From Siphlonurus alternatus (Eukaryota; Arthropoda; Insecta; Ephemeroptera; Siphlonuridae): 64,000 nt of DNA. A program made the translations under genes and the position numbers. Of this stretch, positions 51,418 to 63,694 are shown in pieces. Below the pieces are notes generated by a model that searched no databases, had not been told where the DNA came from, and saw only the letters and a list, made by a program, of their open reading frames with translations. The stretch is from contig OX463779.1 of assembly GCA_949825025.1 (NCBI GenBank), positions 26,022,816-26,086,815 of the forward strand, in the 5' to 3' direction. Every line of letters begins with the position of its first letter. The stretch's first letter is position 1.

Positions 51418-51564
51418 GAAGAGGAGCTGCGAGGGTCGAACGACCCCAAGTTCTCTCACCTCAGCGACGACTTGCACGTCGAGGTGACGGCCTTCGCACC
51501 CCCCGCTGAGGCGCATGCCCGCATCGCCTACGCCCTCGCCGAGATCCGAAAGTTCTTGGTCCCT
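51418..51564 (+). CDS. KHDRBS-like: Exon 3: C-terminal half of the STAR KH domain
   Basis: The exon is 147 bp, 49 codons, phase 0 at both ends, with acceptor ttggcag and donor CCT|gtaagt. It encodes [20 protein letters not shown], then [20 protein letters not shown] and AEIRKFLVP. The DPK(F/Y)xHLxxDLHV motif, the APPAEAxARIAYA helix and the (R/K)KFLxP end are diagnostic of Sam68/quaking-related proteins and complete the KH fold before QUA2. G+C is far above the flanking introns. The exon is also frame-neutral if skipped. Confidence 0.97.
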
Positions 51565-54500
51565 GTAAGTAGATGGTCTAATTACAACTGGCTGGCATGA
51601 TTCATGTTAATTTAGAACGTTGAAGAATAAATTAGGATTATACTGTACCTGATACCGTATAATTAATGCACCCAATTCCATAACGAGATATTATATAAAT
51701 TTAATATCATTTTATTTAATATTATACTCTATTATGTAAATTTATAGCTTATAATATACGATTGAAATATAATATAGTAAGTATGACAAGTAAATTAATC
51801 TGAGGTTTAGTTTTACAAAAGACATGTATTAATTTCATTGCTGCAATGAAACGAAAGTCACATATTTTTTTCTTCTTCTTCTTCTTTAAAATTAATACAA
51901 TATTTATACACATACATGTAACAGTCAGTAAATCGTTTTGTGTTTCAACTTTTTTATTTTTATTTTTTATAAATATTTCAGCATAAATTTAAAAGTAAAA
52001 TGAAGTGACTCCTGTACAGTTTTTCAATATTGACTGAGTGTTTATGGTAATGGAGCGGGGACACATGATGAGGTGGTTATTCCATTGAGGTCAAACACAG
52101 AAGCTTCAAAGTTACCAAAATATATTTTTTATTCATACATAATAAAAAAAAAAAAAAGTAAAAGAATGAGAAGTACATCTGTACCGCGACAATTTTATAA
52201 ACATCACTTTCTCTCCATTACGTCACTATAGACGACGGCATGTCATAAGTGGCTGGCCGCCTGGTAGACTGGCTCGAAGATTGGTGGGTCCACAGGGGTC
52301 AGGTCGTGGGCAGTTAGTCACCGTCGAGGGTCGCGATAAATCGACCTCCCCGAACCATATATCTCAACTAAGATGGCGGCATCGTCATTCACTAGAGTGG
52401 TCAAGTTTGAGACCATGCATTGCATGATTTATCAGGCTGGTAATTTACTATCGCTATATTATACACTAAAATATGGTGCTCGTTAAATCTGAGCTATGTT
52501 TTATAATAATTGTCCGTTTGCAAGAACCTAGCTAACTAAATGTAAGAGCAACACGTTTAAAATTAAAGATACGGTAATTGTTTATATAGCTTGTAAAATA
52601 TTTAATATGTTTTTAATGATACTTAATGGATAAAGAATTTAAAAAAATATTTAATTTAAACAAAAATTATAAAAATTTAAGCTGCTTTCAGGATTACATG
52701 AATTTAAATTCAGTCAGGCAATTTTTTTGGGAACAATGTCAGGTTATTATAAAAAAAAAAATGAAAATAAACGATGCTAAATTAATCCTTAAATTCGCTT
52801 CCATATTATACTTTAAATTGGATTTATCTCGGACATGATGAATCTTTAGCTATATTAAAATATTATAATATTCATTTTTTATTTAGTCAAATTATAAACA
52901 AAATTTAAACCCTGTAAATAAATTACGACATTGTTTTTATATATTATTTATAACATGTAATAAAAAACACAGTGAAATTTTGTTCGTATATAAAAGCAGA
53001 TTTCAAATATAAATTCGTACGTGTTACTGGTGATTACATTTATAGCAATCATTCATTATCTGGCTTAATGGATTCTATGAAACTAATGTAACTAATGCAA
53101 AATCAATATAATTGGAACAAGCTGCTTACTTCTACAACAGCTTGCGTTACTTACACTTTTACACTTGTCGGTTGTGACGTCATCAAATCAGCTGTATGTG
53201 ACGTCACATGGTGGTCAGAGGGCAAGGTCACATTTATCGAGGGCAGCAGGCCAGCAGGCCGATTGTTGAGGAGGCGCGAAGATTCTGGCTGCACGTGCAG
53301 GCAATCGAGAGTGGCGGCGACAAGATGGTTTCAACACCTGCCAGACATTTGCATAATTGAAAGCACCTTGTGGTTATGTAATAGTGCAGAAATATTATTT
53401 AAAATTTTCATGGTGTGATAAACAGAGAAAAAAAGTCCACTTATAGCTCGCTGTGTGGGAGTAACATTTTTTGTTGAGCTCTCCTATCTGGCCTGTAAAC
53501 ATATACACATATACATATATATACCTATGTGATATAAGTAAGCTTCCTGCTTCTCAGCTGTCAACTACAAATTATGTGGGATGTATTTTTGGAGGGCTGC
53601 AGTGAACGCTTGAGAGGTTGGTTAATGTATGTTTTTAATATTCCATAAATAGGCTTCGTGTATAATAAGAAAAAATGTAAATTTAACGTAGGGTAATATG
53701 AGGGGAGACGATATATCAAGGATTCAATTATGAAATCACGCAATTTCAATTCAAGTCTAACCCCCGGTACTTAATGATCTCGTCTGGTTCAGATTAGACT
53801 TGTTTCTGACCGTATATTTGCTATTGGTGTGCGCATGAGGTATTTTCAAGATAAAAAAACTAATAAAATTGTGTTTAAGAAATTATTTATAAATATATGA
53901 TTTGGGGAAATAATACATCAATCTTTTTTGATGCACTGCGCTGCCATCTAGCGACCAGGTAGTTTTTCTGATGCTGTGACGCACACAAATTTGCAACCAC
54001 AACGAGTGAAGCATAAAGCAATTAGGTCATTGTTAGAGGTTGAGCGAGAAAATTAGCACATTGGCCCCGTGGGGCCTGACAAACAGCATGCAGTGTCCTC
54101 CGCGGGGAACTATTACTATAGTTGTTAAATAGAAGTAATGTCCATGTCAATATAATTATATTTCAGAATGTCATTATCACGTAATTATTTTTAGCTGCTG
54201 CTGCTAGTTTGAATTCATAATAATACGTCATGTAATTTTTATAAAATATAGTAAATATGATGTTTTTTTTATTATTACAAACATGGAAGTTTTGAACAGA
54301 AAAAAAAATAGTATATTATTAAAATTTATTATTTATTTTATTGAATTGTATTATTTTTAATCGATAACAAACGAGTCTATTGTGATGCAATGATTTAACT
54401 TGCTGTCAGTAATAAATTGGTCGAATATAAATACATATTGTATTATTTTTTGTCCTGAAATTTTTTTACAATTTATTCAAAAGTAAAATAAGAAATCAGT

Positions 54501-55431
54501 TCATTTGTTGCTCCCCAGCATAGCATATAGCTTCGTTATATGTACGGATAAAATACTAGTAGTAAAAATAGTTTACTCAATAATTACGGGTACCCCATAA
54601 TTACATAACAATGAAAAAATTAGCATTGTTTGAAAAACGACTCATATAAGTTATAAAATTACAGTATTTATTTTAGTCTTCAGTTTGCATTTCGCTTTAT
54701 TCTATGAAAGCTAATCAATGTTGGTTTTATGTGTATACACTACTTTGAGAGGTTTTGTGTGAGAAGGTATTGTAGATCAAGTTGCGAAGTGTTGGGTGGC
54801 GCTAAGCCTGGCGCCTCCTCGTCGACAGCAGGCGCCAAGGTGGCGTGCAAGAACAAGCGTGAGCGTCTTGTAATCCCAGGGCTGTGTGATAATGAATAGG
54901 CAGAGATTACCACCATCACCGCATCAGGAGCAGCCTACAATAGGTGGTTCTCCTTTGTACTTTATATCGGCTTTATTTGAGATTATTACACAATTATTAT
55001 CGACTCCCTCTTGTAGACTGAAATTTAAATAATTTAAAAATAATTAATGATAGTTACAATATATTATATAAATATAATAAGTCTGCTACATTGAAAATTG
55101 ATCAAAATTCGAAAACAAATTGAAACACTTAGTGATGGCATAGTATAAACACGTTCTTCCTGCTTGATAATTAGCTCATCTTAAAAATAGCTCTAATGTT
55201 GTTTATAATACTGTATAGCTGTTCATTTCAAGGCATTCAATAATTAATTATTTCTTACACTTAATTATTTTATTTTTCAATGTTTTATTTTTTTGCAAAG
55301 CGAATAATTTAATCATATTTACCTTCAAAACATGCACATATACAAAATCAAAAATTAAGTAACAACAATGTTAACATGAATTGTAAGGGAGGGAAACTGG
55401 GAGCTTCCTTGACTGTTTGACGTTGTTCCAG
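51565..55431 (+). other. Intron 3 (3.9 kb)
   Basis: Begins gtaagt and ends ttccag. It contains GC-richer patches at 52195-52400, 53165-53330 (with two perfect CRE palindromes 24 bp apart, at 53175 and 53199) and 54780-54910. No further exon recognised. Confidence 0.85.
53175..53206. promoter_or_regulatory. Pair of perfect CRE palindromes
   Basis: TGACGTCA occurs at 53175-53182 and 53199-53206, in a local GC-rich island inside an AT-rich intron. This is the consensus site for CREB/ATF bZIP dimers. A role as an intronic enhancer is inference; the motif itself is plain. Confidence 0.45.
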
Positions 55432-55687
55432 GACTACAATGATGAGATCCGGCAGGAGCAGATGCGGGAGATCCAGCTGATGAACGCCGGCTCGGGGGTG
55501 GTGGGCAGTCCCTCCAGTCCCGAGGCTGCGGGCCTTGCAGGGGCAGCTGCGGCGGCGGCGGCTGCAGCTGCGGGGGCCGTGGGCAAAGTGGTTTCCCCGC
55601 GCTGCCCACAGCCCGCCCCCGGCATGATCTTGCACCCCGCGCTACGTGAGTTGAGTCGCGCACCAGGCCTCATTCCCGCAGCCACAA
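55432..55687 (+). CDS. KHDRBS-like: Exon 4: QUA2 region and Gly/Ala-rich linker
   Basis: The acceptor is gttccag and the reading starts in phase 0. The exon encodes QUA2 (DYNDEIRQEQMREIQLMNAG), then a Gly/Ser stretch, a run of ten alanines coded by mixed GCN codons, and a Pro-rich part (SPRCPQPAPGMILHPALREL). QUA2 extends the RNA contact surface of STAR proteins. The 3' end is ambiguous. Donor-like sites occur after 55645 (C|gtgagt), 55687 (A|gtgagt) and 55702 (AAG|gtacct), all leaving one base, so all splice in frame to exon 5. I list the middle one as the best consensus. Choice of donor would add or remove 14 or 5 residues. G+C is very high, in contrast with the intron around it. Confidence 0.9.
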
Positions 55688-57331
55688 GTGAGTTTGACCA
55701 AGGTACCTTCGTGTGTTCTCCAATCAGAGGTTTATTCTTTACCTTTTTATTTTATATAATGTGTTGAGCACGCAGATTTATTATATAATAAACAATGTAT
55801 GATAATATGCACATCGTGACACCATTGAATTAAAAACAGGTGATCGCTTTATCCTCATGTCAATATTAAAATGATATATGCTATTAAAGTTTGCATCTTT
55901 TATAAAATAAAGCACATGCATGTTGCTATAATTTCTGTGTTTAATTTTTTAAAAATGTAAGTCTTAAACTGTTATGAATATTTTATTATATAACATTAAA
56001 ACCCAAAATATAAATATGTATAATGTAGTATTTTTTGTACTAAAATAATTGTTAGATGTGTGACGGTAGTTTGTCTGTGCAGGCGGTTGCTTTGAATTCG
56101 ACTTTGACTGGCCGCATGCACACCAGACTAAACGTAAGAAATGTGTGCTGCTTCTCTTCTTTCTACCTGCAGCGTCCAAACATCTCTCGTGCATGTAGCA
56201 GTCCTTGAGTCATGTAAACATTACATGACACTTACCTGTGGGCGTCGTAAATATTATATATGAATCGATTCTATGGGTCCTGCAGCAGGACATTAAATCT
56301 CTCTTACATCCTGTTTGGTGTTATGAAACGACTGGGTTTCAACTCGAGTATTATCAAAGAAAGGGGGTGGGGGAGGTATCAAAAGCAAAAAAAGTGTTAA
56401 AAATGACTGCCAAAAAAATCTGCAAAAATTAGATACCCTTAATTATACATTTATACATTATACATTTAATTATACATCGCATTGCCATAACACCACGAAA
56501 TGGAATCATATAGCATTTTATTTGGTCAGAAACTCTCGCTTGATATCCTGTGAGACCAGAGCCCCTGGTAATGAAAGGTTTAAAAATATTGATCAAAGAG
56601 CAGCAAAAGAGGGCATTGATGGAAAATTGTAAAACTAATTTGTCTTGAAATTGTTAGATTTGCAAGAGCACGAAAAGTTGAATATAGCTTTCAGGGGCAA
56701 TGTGATTTTTCCAAATTTAACAAGTTTAAAATTCTTAATATAAACTAGTATTTTAAAACTATGTCAAATATTTGAACCTTAAAATTTCTCTTCTTCGATG
56801 TTTTGCAACTCTTAAATATGATGCGCTGATTTACCTTAATTAGATTAATATATTGATAGAACGTCATTTTATTAGCACTTGTAAAAAAGTACCTTTATTG
56901 TGGGCGGGTTCGGAACAATGCCAGCTAATGACTGTTGTTCTGAGAAGAATTTACACTAAAACCGTATAGTTATTTGCCCCACCAAGAGAAATTAAGTAAG
57001 ACCGTCTAGTTGTATAAAGGTATAATACATGTATTCTTCCTCTAATGTTGGCAACAACGTACGCGTATTATAATTATTTTTTTTTTTTTGCTTTAGCCTT
57101 GCCATGCAGAAGACTTGGTTTTTGTTAAATAAACAAATAAAGACCATTGCAATGACAAATAACATAGTAAACATGGTTAATGTTTTATGGCTAGTGAAAT
57201 GTGACAAAAACTGAATTTCCACTCTTAGATTGCGTATATAGCAGCATTAGGTCAACGTAATTTAAATAAACAGGTGACCGCAAAAGCCTGACGTTTCTGC
57301 TACTTTGAATGTCATTGTATGGGTGTTGCAG
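55688..57331 (+). other. Intron 4 (about 1.6 kb)
   Basis: The start depends on donor choice (55646, 55688 or 55703); the end is gttgcag. No structured repeat recognised. Confidence 0.8.
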
Positions 57332-57572
57332 TGTTTCGCGGGGCGTCGATACTGAGTCGAGTGCGGGCCCCCACCATGGCGATGCCCGGGTCCCGCGGGG
57401 CCGCCTCACCGGCCTCCAAGCGCTCCATCCTGACGCTGCTGGGTCGAGTGGGCCGCGCTACCCCCACGGAGGATGGCAGCCTGGAGGCGGGAGACGAGGC
57501 AGGGGCTGCGGCGGCTGCTGCTGCTGCGGCGGCAGTCTACGGCCTCTATGATGGCTATACTTCTGCCCCGGG
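57332..57572 (+). CDS. KHDRBS-like: Exon 5: RG/Pro and polyalanine C-terminal segment
   Basis: The acceptor is ggtgttgcag, entered in phase 1; the donor CCCCGG|gtaagt leaves two bases. The exon encodes FRGASILSRVRAPTMAMPGS, a segment with GAASPASKRSILTLLGRVGR, an acidic stretch, ten alanines, then VYGLYDGYTSAPG. Its arginine/glycine/proline content and the YGLYDGY motif correspond in position and style to the arginine-rich and YGYDDGY-like parts of vertebrate KHDRBS2, which supports continuity with exon 4. In relatives this region carries arginine methylation and SH3/WW-binding proline motifs; no clear PxxP cluster is visible here. The repeats are imperfect GCN codons, so the alanine tract may vary in length between individuals. 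Confidence 0.85.
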
Positions 57573-57649
57573 GTAAGTCAGCATACAAACACTAAATTTA
57601 ATGTTATTTATTAAAATGTTTATATTTTAAAGGATTATAAAAAATAATA

Positions 57650-57790
57650 AGGGGCATTCACAAAGCCTTAAGGCCACATTTAAGGCTCAATAATTTAAGA
57701 CCAGAAATTTTGGGCCTAAAAAACACGTCTAAAATCAAGCTTTAAATTATCGAGCCTTAAATGTGGTCTTAAGACTTTGTGAATGCCCCT
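57650..57790. mobile_element. Hairpin MITE, 141 bp, TAATA-flanked
   Basis: The left arm AGGGGCATTCACAAAGCCTT pairs with AAGACTTTGTGAATGCCCCT at the right; the match continues with CCACATTTAAGGCTC / GAGCCTTAAATGTGG to a short loop near 57715. TAATA stands directly outside both ends (57645-57649 and 57791-57795). The superfamily is open: a 5-bp repeat in AT-rich DNA may include chance matches around a TAA/TTA duplication. Confidence 0.8.
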
Positions 57791-59101
57791 TAATACTTTT
57801 AATATACGCTTATATTATAGTCAACGTGCTAAAAATTATTTATACAATTTAAATTTAAATTATATATAGTTACTTTCTATAATTCCAGTTACAAGGTCAC
57901 ACTTACAATACAAAGTATATCATGCATGGCATGTAATTAAAAATTAAAAAGAAAAAAATATACATGAGAGAACCCAACAACATCAGTCAAAATTTAATAC
58001 ACTGTAAAAACAATGCTTATTAAAGAACTATTTTTTTTTTTTCATTGAATTCGTGGACCTCTTTTAATAAAGCTAGAAGTTTACTATACAAATTTATATA
58101 AGAACAAATGGGTCGCTGTGTCCAAAAAGTTTGTCTCCATTTTACATCACGGAAAAAAATATTTTGTTTCCATGTACTTTCTCGTCATACATAACCTTTT
58201 ATTATATAATATAATTATATTATACAGTACGTAAAGTTGAGTAGCTAGCAGAGCGCAGAGATAAAAAAGTTGATTTTAGTTTTGAGGTAACATTAATGCT
58301 ATGTGTGAACATAACAAAAAGATACCTATAATATAAATTTAATATAAAACTGGAGAGTATACTTTTAGTAAGTGAAACAAATCTTAAAGTACAACTCGCA
58401 AACCTATATAGTATAAAGCAGTATCTATTTGGAATTGTATATTGCAATAAGATATATTTTATATTATTATAGTGGTAGTGCTTACTTTAACTGTGTTTTC
58501 TATAGCTTTATATTGATACACACAAAGTTTGTGTCCTCCCTCTTCTTTTATATAACGTTATCGTCTCCTGAGACGACCTCCCTCTAAGTAAGTTGTTAGG
58601 TATATTTTGTGTTATATATAAAATGCTGTCAGTATGGTTTCTTTAGTGTGTGTTCTTCTTCTGAGATTTTAAACACCTTTTTATGGGAATTGGAGTGTGA
58701 ATAAAAGAATATAAATATAAGCAAAGGTATTGAAATAAATTGAAAGTATTTTAGAGAAGAAAGGAAAATAAAACGAGCAACATAAAACACAGATGGTGAC
58801 TCTGGCGCCACCACTAGATCATACCATGAACCTCAATTTCACAATATCTTTAGCCAGATTTTTTTTTTTCCTGACTTTCCTTCAATTTTTCTTTCCATAC
58901 TTTGGCTCGCAGTTTAGTTTATTCACTTGTCAATATAAAAGACGCAAAACCAAAATCCTATTTGATGCTACAGAAAATCTCTGTAGGGACTTAATATAAA
59001 CTTTTTCTTCTTAACGTTTGTGGTTGGTTAAGGATTATTTTATTATACACTCAAGTAAAATTGTCTTTCTGTTTCCATAAAGGCCGTTGTATACAGCAAG
59101 T

Positions 59102-59104
<3 letters not shown>

Positions 59105-59177
<73 letters not shown>
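59105..59177. repeat. (GA)n microsatellite at the edge of an assembly gap
   Basis: At least 73 bp of GA, running directly into Ns; the true array length is unknown. Confidence 0.95.
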
Positions 59178-59377
59178 NNNNNNNNNNNNNNNNNNNNNNN
59201 NNNNNNNNNNNNNNNNNNNNNNNNNNNNNNNNNNNNNNNNNNNNNNNNNNNNNNNNNNNNNNNNNNNNNNNNNNNNNNNNNNNNNNNNNNNNNNNNNNNN
59301 NNNNNNNNNNNNNNNNNNNNNNNNNNNNNNNNNNNNNNNNNNNNNNNNNNNNNNNNNNNNNNNNNNNNNNNNNNNNN
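59178..59377. other. Assembly gap (200 N)
   Basis: Exactly 200 unknown bases, probably a default placeholder where the (GA)n array broke the assembly. It lies inside intron 5 and does not affect the visible exons. Confidence 0.99.
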
Positions 59378-60131
59378 ACCAAAATAGATTATGCTGTTGA
59401 TTTTAAAATTGAAATATTATAAGTTAAAGGAAAAAAATATAACAATTCTTTAATCTGAAATAGAATGGCACATATTTGTCATCATCTTTTTAATTTTAAA
59501 TGTTCATCTCCCGAGTTTTGACCCTTAGTATTGCCAAGGGTATATAGGAAGGGGAGGGTGAAAGTCAAAATGACTCACAAAGCTTTTAAAGGGGGAAAAA
59601 TGTAAAACAAAAACTGTTAAAAAAATAATTAGTAATCCTTTGCAATCCTACCTTAATAATCCTACCAAGCAATGTGGAAACATGGAAACAAAAAGTGAAA
59701 AAAAAAAAAACTTTTAAAAAAGTTCATTTGAACTTGCCCCTTCCCTTTCATGTTTCTTGTTAATGTGTGCAGGAAAAAAAAACTTGGTAATGCAAGTAAA
59801 CTTGGGTTCACCACTGCATGTGAAATCTTATTATTTGCTCATTTACATCGAATGTTGGATAGGCCCTGACCCAAAGTTCTCTTACATTGATAGTGTGTTA
59901 AATCAATGATGCGTAATAGAGAATGCTCCAGAATGGTGTTCAGGTGTTCTGAATGAAGCTTGATACATTATCTATAAAAATTGAAGCTATATAATTTTAT
60001 GAAACAATGACATATTTAAGCTGCAATAAATCTCACTGAATCACAAACTGACATTATTGGAGAACCGTGATTGTTATCCGCATTGCACGTAAATGATGTT
60101 ACAATTACGTGCACTCGAGCAGCTTGCCCGC

Positions 60132-60137
<6 letters not shown>

Positions 60138-60225
<88 letters not shown>

Positions 60226-60230
60226 CTCTC
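60138..60230. repeat. (CT)n microsatellite, about 93 bp
   Basis: CT array with a single CG interruption near its 3' end. It is complementary to the (GA)n array about 1 kb upstream in the same intron. Confidence 0.97.
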
Positions 60231-62559
60231 GGTGTACCCTGCCGTACGAATCCGCAGAATGAACGAATAAAACGGCATTATTTAATAGCTCTAGTTTTAA
60301 CTTATTAGCATCACATGCGCATGCCTATATTCATAGCTTTATAAAATTTCATTCTACATTATAATAGTACAATAGTATACACTATAAAAATAAAGTTTGT
60401 CATTTTTTTTATATAATAATAAATTTATTATGCTTTGTCGAATAAGCAATGGAAGTTTATTGTAATATTTTTTTGTTTTTGCAATACCATATAAAATATT
60501 TTATTGCAGAGTTGTTTGACATATATGGATATGTTATTAATTTAGAATCTTTTTACATTCATATTCATGTTTTTCTATGTTTGTGTATGTTTGTACAATG
60601 TAACAAACAGCAGCATTTGATTGTAATAAATTATTTTCATTGGTAGAAACAAAAAAGTTCTTTGATCACTATTTTCTTTATTCCCATTGTTTGATAAAAA
60701 AAAAATAGCAATTGTCATCGTGAATAATAAAGTTATTTACTATACATTTTTTATGTTGATAAAACTAAAGTTACAGGTTGAGCTAAATCTGCTATAAAAG
60801 CAATTGAGTTTTTTAAAACAACTTCACATAATATTCGAGTTACAATGACACAAATAACGTTACATTTTAAGGTTATGTGTTTGCCGTATTAACTGAAGTC
60901 TAAAATCTGTTACACTGTTGCTCTCTTTACGCGCATTGTTTTAATATGCTATAATACATTGTATTTCTAGAAGCAGGCTCTGCGACATCTCGTATTACGA
61001 TCGCAAGTTGCGGCAAATAAATTACTAATTGAAGAAAAAAAAATCTTGTCCTTTTTAATTACATTTCTTTTTCCACACAATGTAATAAATTTGAAAAGGC
61101 TTTGGATTCTTTAATCCTTTTTAGCTTGTTACAAGTAAGCTTATGGCATTTGTTTTATGTAATCGATAAATATGGGACGGATAAAGAGATATTTTTATTT
61201 ACTTTACGTTTAACAGTGTAAAAATATCTCAATAATTATCACTCTGTACGTTTTGTGGGTATGACGTATGACTGCGTTTACTTTGCAGTTCTGCTTTATT
61301 GATCTCAGTAACAACTTAAAAAGCACGTATAGAGGAAGACTTTGTTTCTTCCGGTACAAACATCCGAATCCAAGTCCCCGTGCAATTAATAGGCTAGAAA
61401 TTCGAAATAAACAACATTTTAATTTAAGATTCTGTCAAGCACTCAACTTACACTATTCTAATTTTCTAGGCATAATAATATGCAATAATTACTACATGCA
61501 TGGAATATTAAAGTTGTCCCTTCATAATTATAATGATGAAGATTTTTATACACATGAGTTTTGCTGTAAAGCTGGTAAAACGCCATCAAATGCATGTCGA
61601 AATTATTGTACAATTCCTCATTCTGTATTATATTATAATGACACGTTTTTAAATAATTGCGCCATTTAAACTTATTTTTAAGTAAAATGGTAGCACAGTA
61701 ATCATATTGTTTAACCAAGTATTAAAAAGTTTGCATATTTTTCAGTTAAAAACCTTTAAAAGCTTTCGAATCTCAGCAGCATGCACGAAGGAAGACAATT
61801 TTTAGTATTTTTACCCTTCAACTTGTTCAATTTTTTGTAGTAAAAGATGGATAAAAGTTTAGTTGGGACCTCTTTAATTTTTGTTTACGAATGAAATTTG
61901 AAGTGTAACGACATGAAAAATGTGTTGAGAACCCCTTCAGTAACGATTCATAACCCTCGTTCTGCAAACATAAGTCACTAACATCCTCAAACTTAATTAA
62001 CCTCCCTCCGCTCTTGAAGTGACGTATTTACATATTGTTCCGCAAATTGTTTTTCTTCTGGTGCCACAAAATCTCTCGCTGTGTAATGGAGAGAATGCTT
62101 CAAAATCTTCTTTATTGTTATTTGGTTCCAATGACAATTAACACAATGATAATACAAGTACAGCAGCTAAATAACAATTACACACCTTTCCATTTACAAA
62201 ATCTTTTATGTGAAGCTACTACTTTTTATTTCAAACCCCGATTCAATGTATTGTAGGTTACTTGTCATTGGTGACTATTTGGATTTCAACTCCTCTATAT
62301 ATTGTAAGTTTAAAATTGACTTTAAAATTTTGTGTTATTCCAAAGATTATGGCCTATATAGAAACCCAACAATTGCCTACTTGTGACTGGGGAAACCAAG
62401 GAATACTCAGTCAGAATGGTCGATAATTGACGGAGATGGTATAAATTGCATCCTAGAAATATTTGCTAGTTTAAAATACAAAAATTATATTCAATATATT
62501 TATGGTTGCTGCTATGTTGTACATCTTATTTACTCACTTTCGTTTTTTTGTGTGTGCAG

Positions 62560-62645
62560 GTACGGCATACTTGAGGACTACACGAACGGTAGTGGGCTGA
62601 GCGAGGACGTAGAGGACATGTCACAAGACTCGGTCAACGGAGCTG
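62560..62645 (+). CDS. KHDRBS-like: Exon 6: Tyr/Gly/acid-rich segment
   Basis: The acceptor is ttttttgtgtgtgcag. The first base G completes the split Gly codon from exon 5, giving GYGILEDYTNGSGLSEDVED and then MSQDSVNGA. The donor is CTG|gtgagt, leaving one base. The exact phase match with exon 5 and the continued Y/G/D composition make this a convincing exon although it is only 86 bp. Reading through the donor gives a stop within three codons (after Gly-Glu-Phe), so intron retention would end the protein here. The expected final exon, usually ending in an RxHPYGRY-like sequence in vertebrate members, was not found in the remaining 1.35 kb. Confidence 0.8.
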
Positions 62646-63638
62646 GTGAGTTTTGATCCCCACCCGAGTCATCCTCTGTAGTAAATATCAGGACGTGATT
62701 CTAGGACATGTGACAGACATGGACATGTCTTGGTCTCACTCTACCGTCATTTTCGATGTAGTGAATAAAAATTAACTTTTTTTTTTGTTGTTAAATTTTT
62801 TTTAAACGAACAGAAAACTCATAGAAAGTGTTAAAATTTATTTTAGACAACTAAAAGCTGAAAATTATAACACCCGTAAGAGACGTGGTTGAGCAAGCCT
62901 CTAATAAAAACATTAATGTCATACGCAGTACGTTCATCTTAACAATGAAAATAATACATTATATAATATTTTAATATTATTATGGTATTTTTTTTAACAT
63001 ATATGTATATTTCTGGAGTAGTTTTTCGTTATTAATTTACTGCATTAATTACTCTAGTTGCAATTTCAATATTATTGCATGGCTTAATTTATGATTATTT
63101 TATTTGCAGAAACTAAAGAATAAGCTTAGAAATGTTAAAATTGCAAAGTCAAGTTAAATTTATTGTTACTTAACAATTTATTGTTATTTTATTTACCAAT
63201 TGATTAAATAATTTAGATTCAAGAATTTTTATCATCCAATAAAAACAGTGCGCTATAAATTTTATTAATGTGCGAAGATTAAACAAATTATAGAGTTTTT
63301 CTAGCGCTTCTAAAAAAAAAAAAATTAAAAAAATATAAATATTATTTCATATTCGTAGTTAAACCGTTTAGTCCCATTTGTTCATTTTAATTTTATTATT
63401 CTACATTAATAAAATATTTATTGCCAATTTAAAATATATTTAATGAAAATAAAATAAGTATAGTGTCTAATAGACGTGATATTTATTTCATGATCGTTTT
63501 TATTTAATATATAAATATTATAAGATTTATTTTTAGTATTATTACACATCATGTTAGTATAAAAATATTTAATCATAATATATAATAACATTGTCATTTT
63601 GTCGAGCTCATAAAATTGTTGACGGCAAAATTACTACT

Positions 63639-63694
<56 letters not shown>

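Larger units (their letters stand above)
57573..62559 (+). other. Intron 5 (about 5.0 kb, contains assembly gap)
   Basis: Begins gtaagt and ends gtgtgcag. It contains a hairpin MITE at 57650-57790, (GA)n with the N gap at 59105-59377, (CT)n at 60138-60230 and an open frame of 133 codons at 61268-61669 that I do not accept as a gene. True length is unknown because of the gap. Confidence 0.85.
37277..62645 (+). other. KHDRBS-like: Gene span: STAR-family KH RNA-binding protein (KHDRBS/Sam68-like), partial
   Basis: Six exons in compatible phase spell a STAR protein: QUA1 tail, one KH domain, QUA2, then a low-complexity Gly/Ala/Pro/Arg tail and a Tyr/Gly-acidic stretch. This is the layout of vertebrate KHDRBS1-3 and Drosophila kep1/qkr58E. 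Family members bind U/A-rich RNA as dimers in the nucleus and regulate alternative splicing. All junctions are GT-AG; phases after exons 1-5 are 0, 0, 0, 1 and 2, and the last visible exon ends in phase 1. Introns are about 9.2, 4.7, 3.9, 1.6 and 5.0 kb. The QUA2 peptide DYNDEIRQEQMREIQ closely resembles that remembered for vertebrate KHDRBS2. Missing here are the initiator exon with the QUA1 dimerisation helix and the C-terminal exon that in this family carries the Tyr-rich nuclear-localisation end. Which arthropod paralogue it is (kep1, qkr58E or qkr54B type) cannot be settled without alignment. Confidence 0.9.

Noticed and set aside
53095..53418. 107-codon open frame in intron 3
   Set aside because: It spans a GC-rich regulatory-looking patch with two CREs; no family resemblance and inside the intron of a real gene.
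61268..61669. 133-codon open frame in intron 5
   Set aside because: Roughly 0.4 such frames are expected by chance in 64 kb of this composition; AT-rich codons, no domain, no promoter or splice signals. It is the best remaining candidate for an unknown small gene but unsupported.
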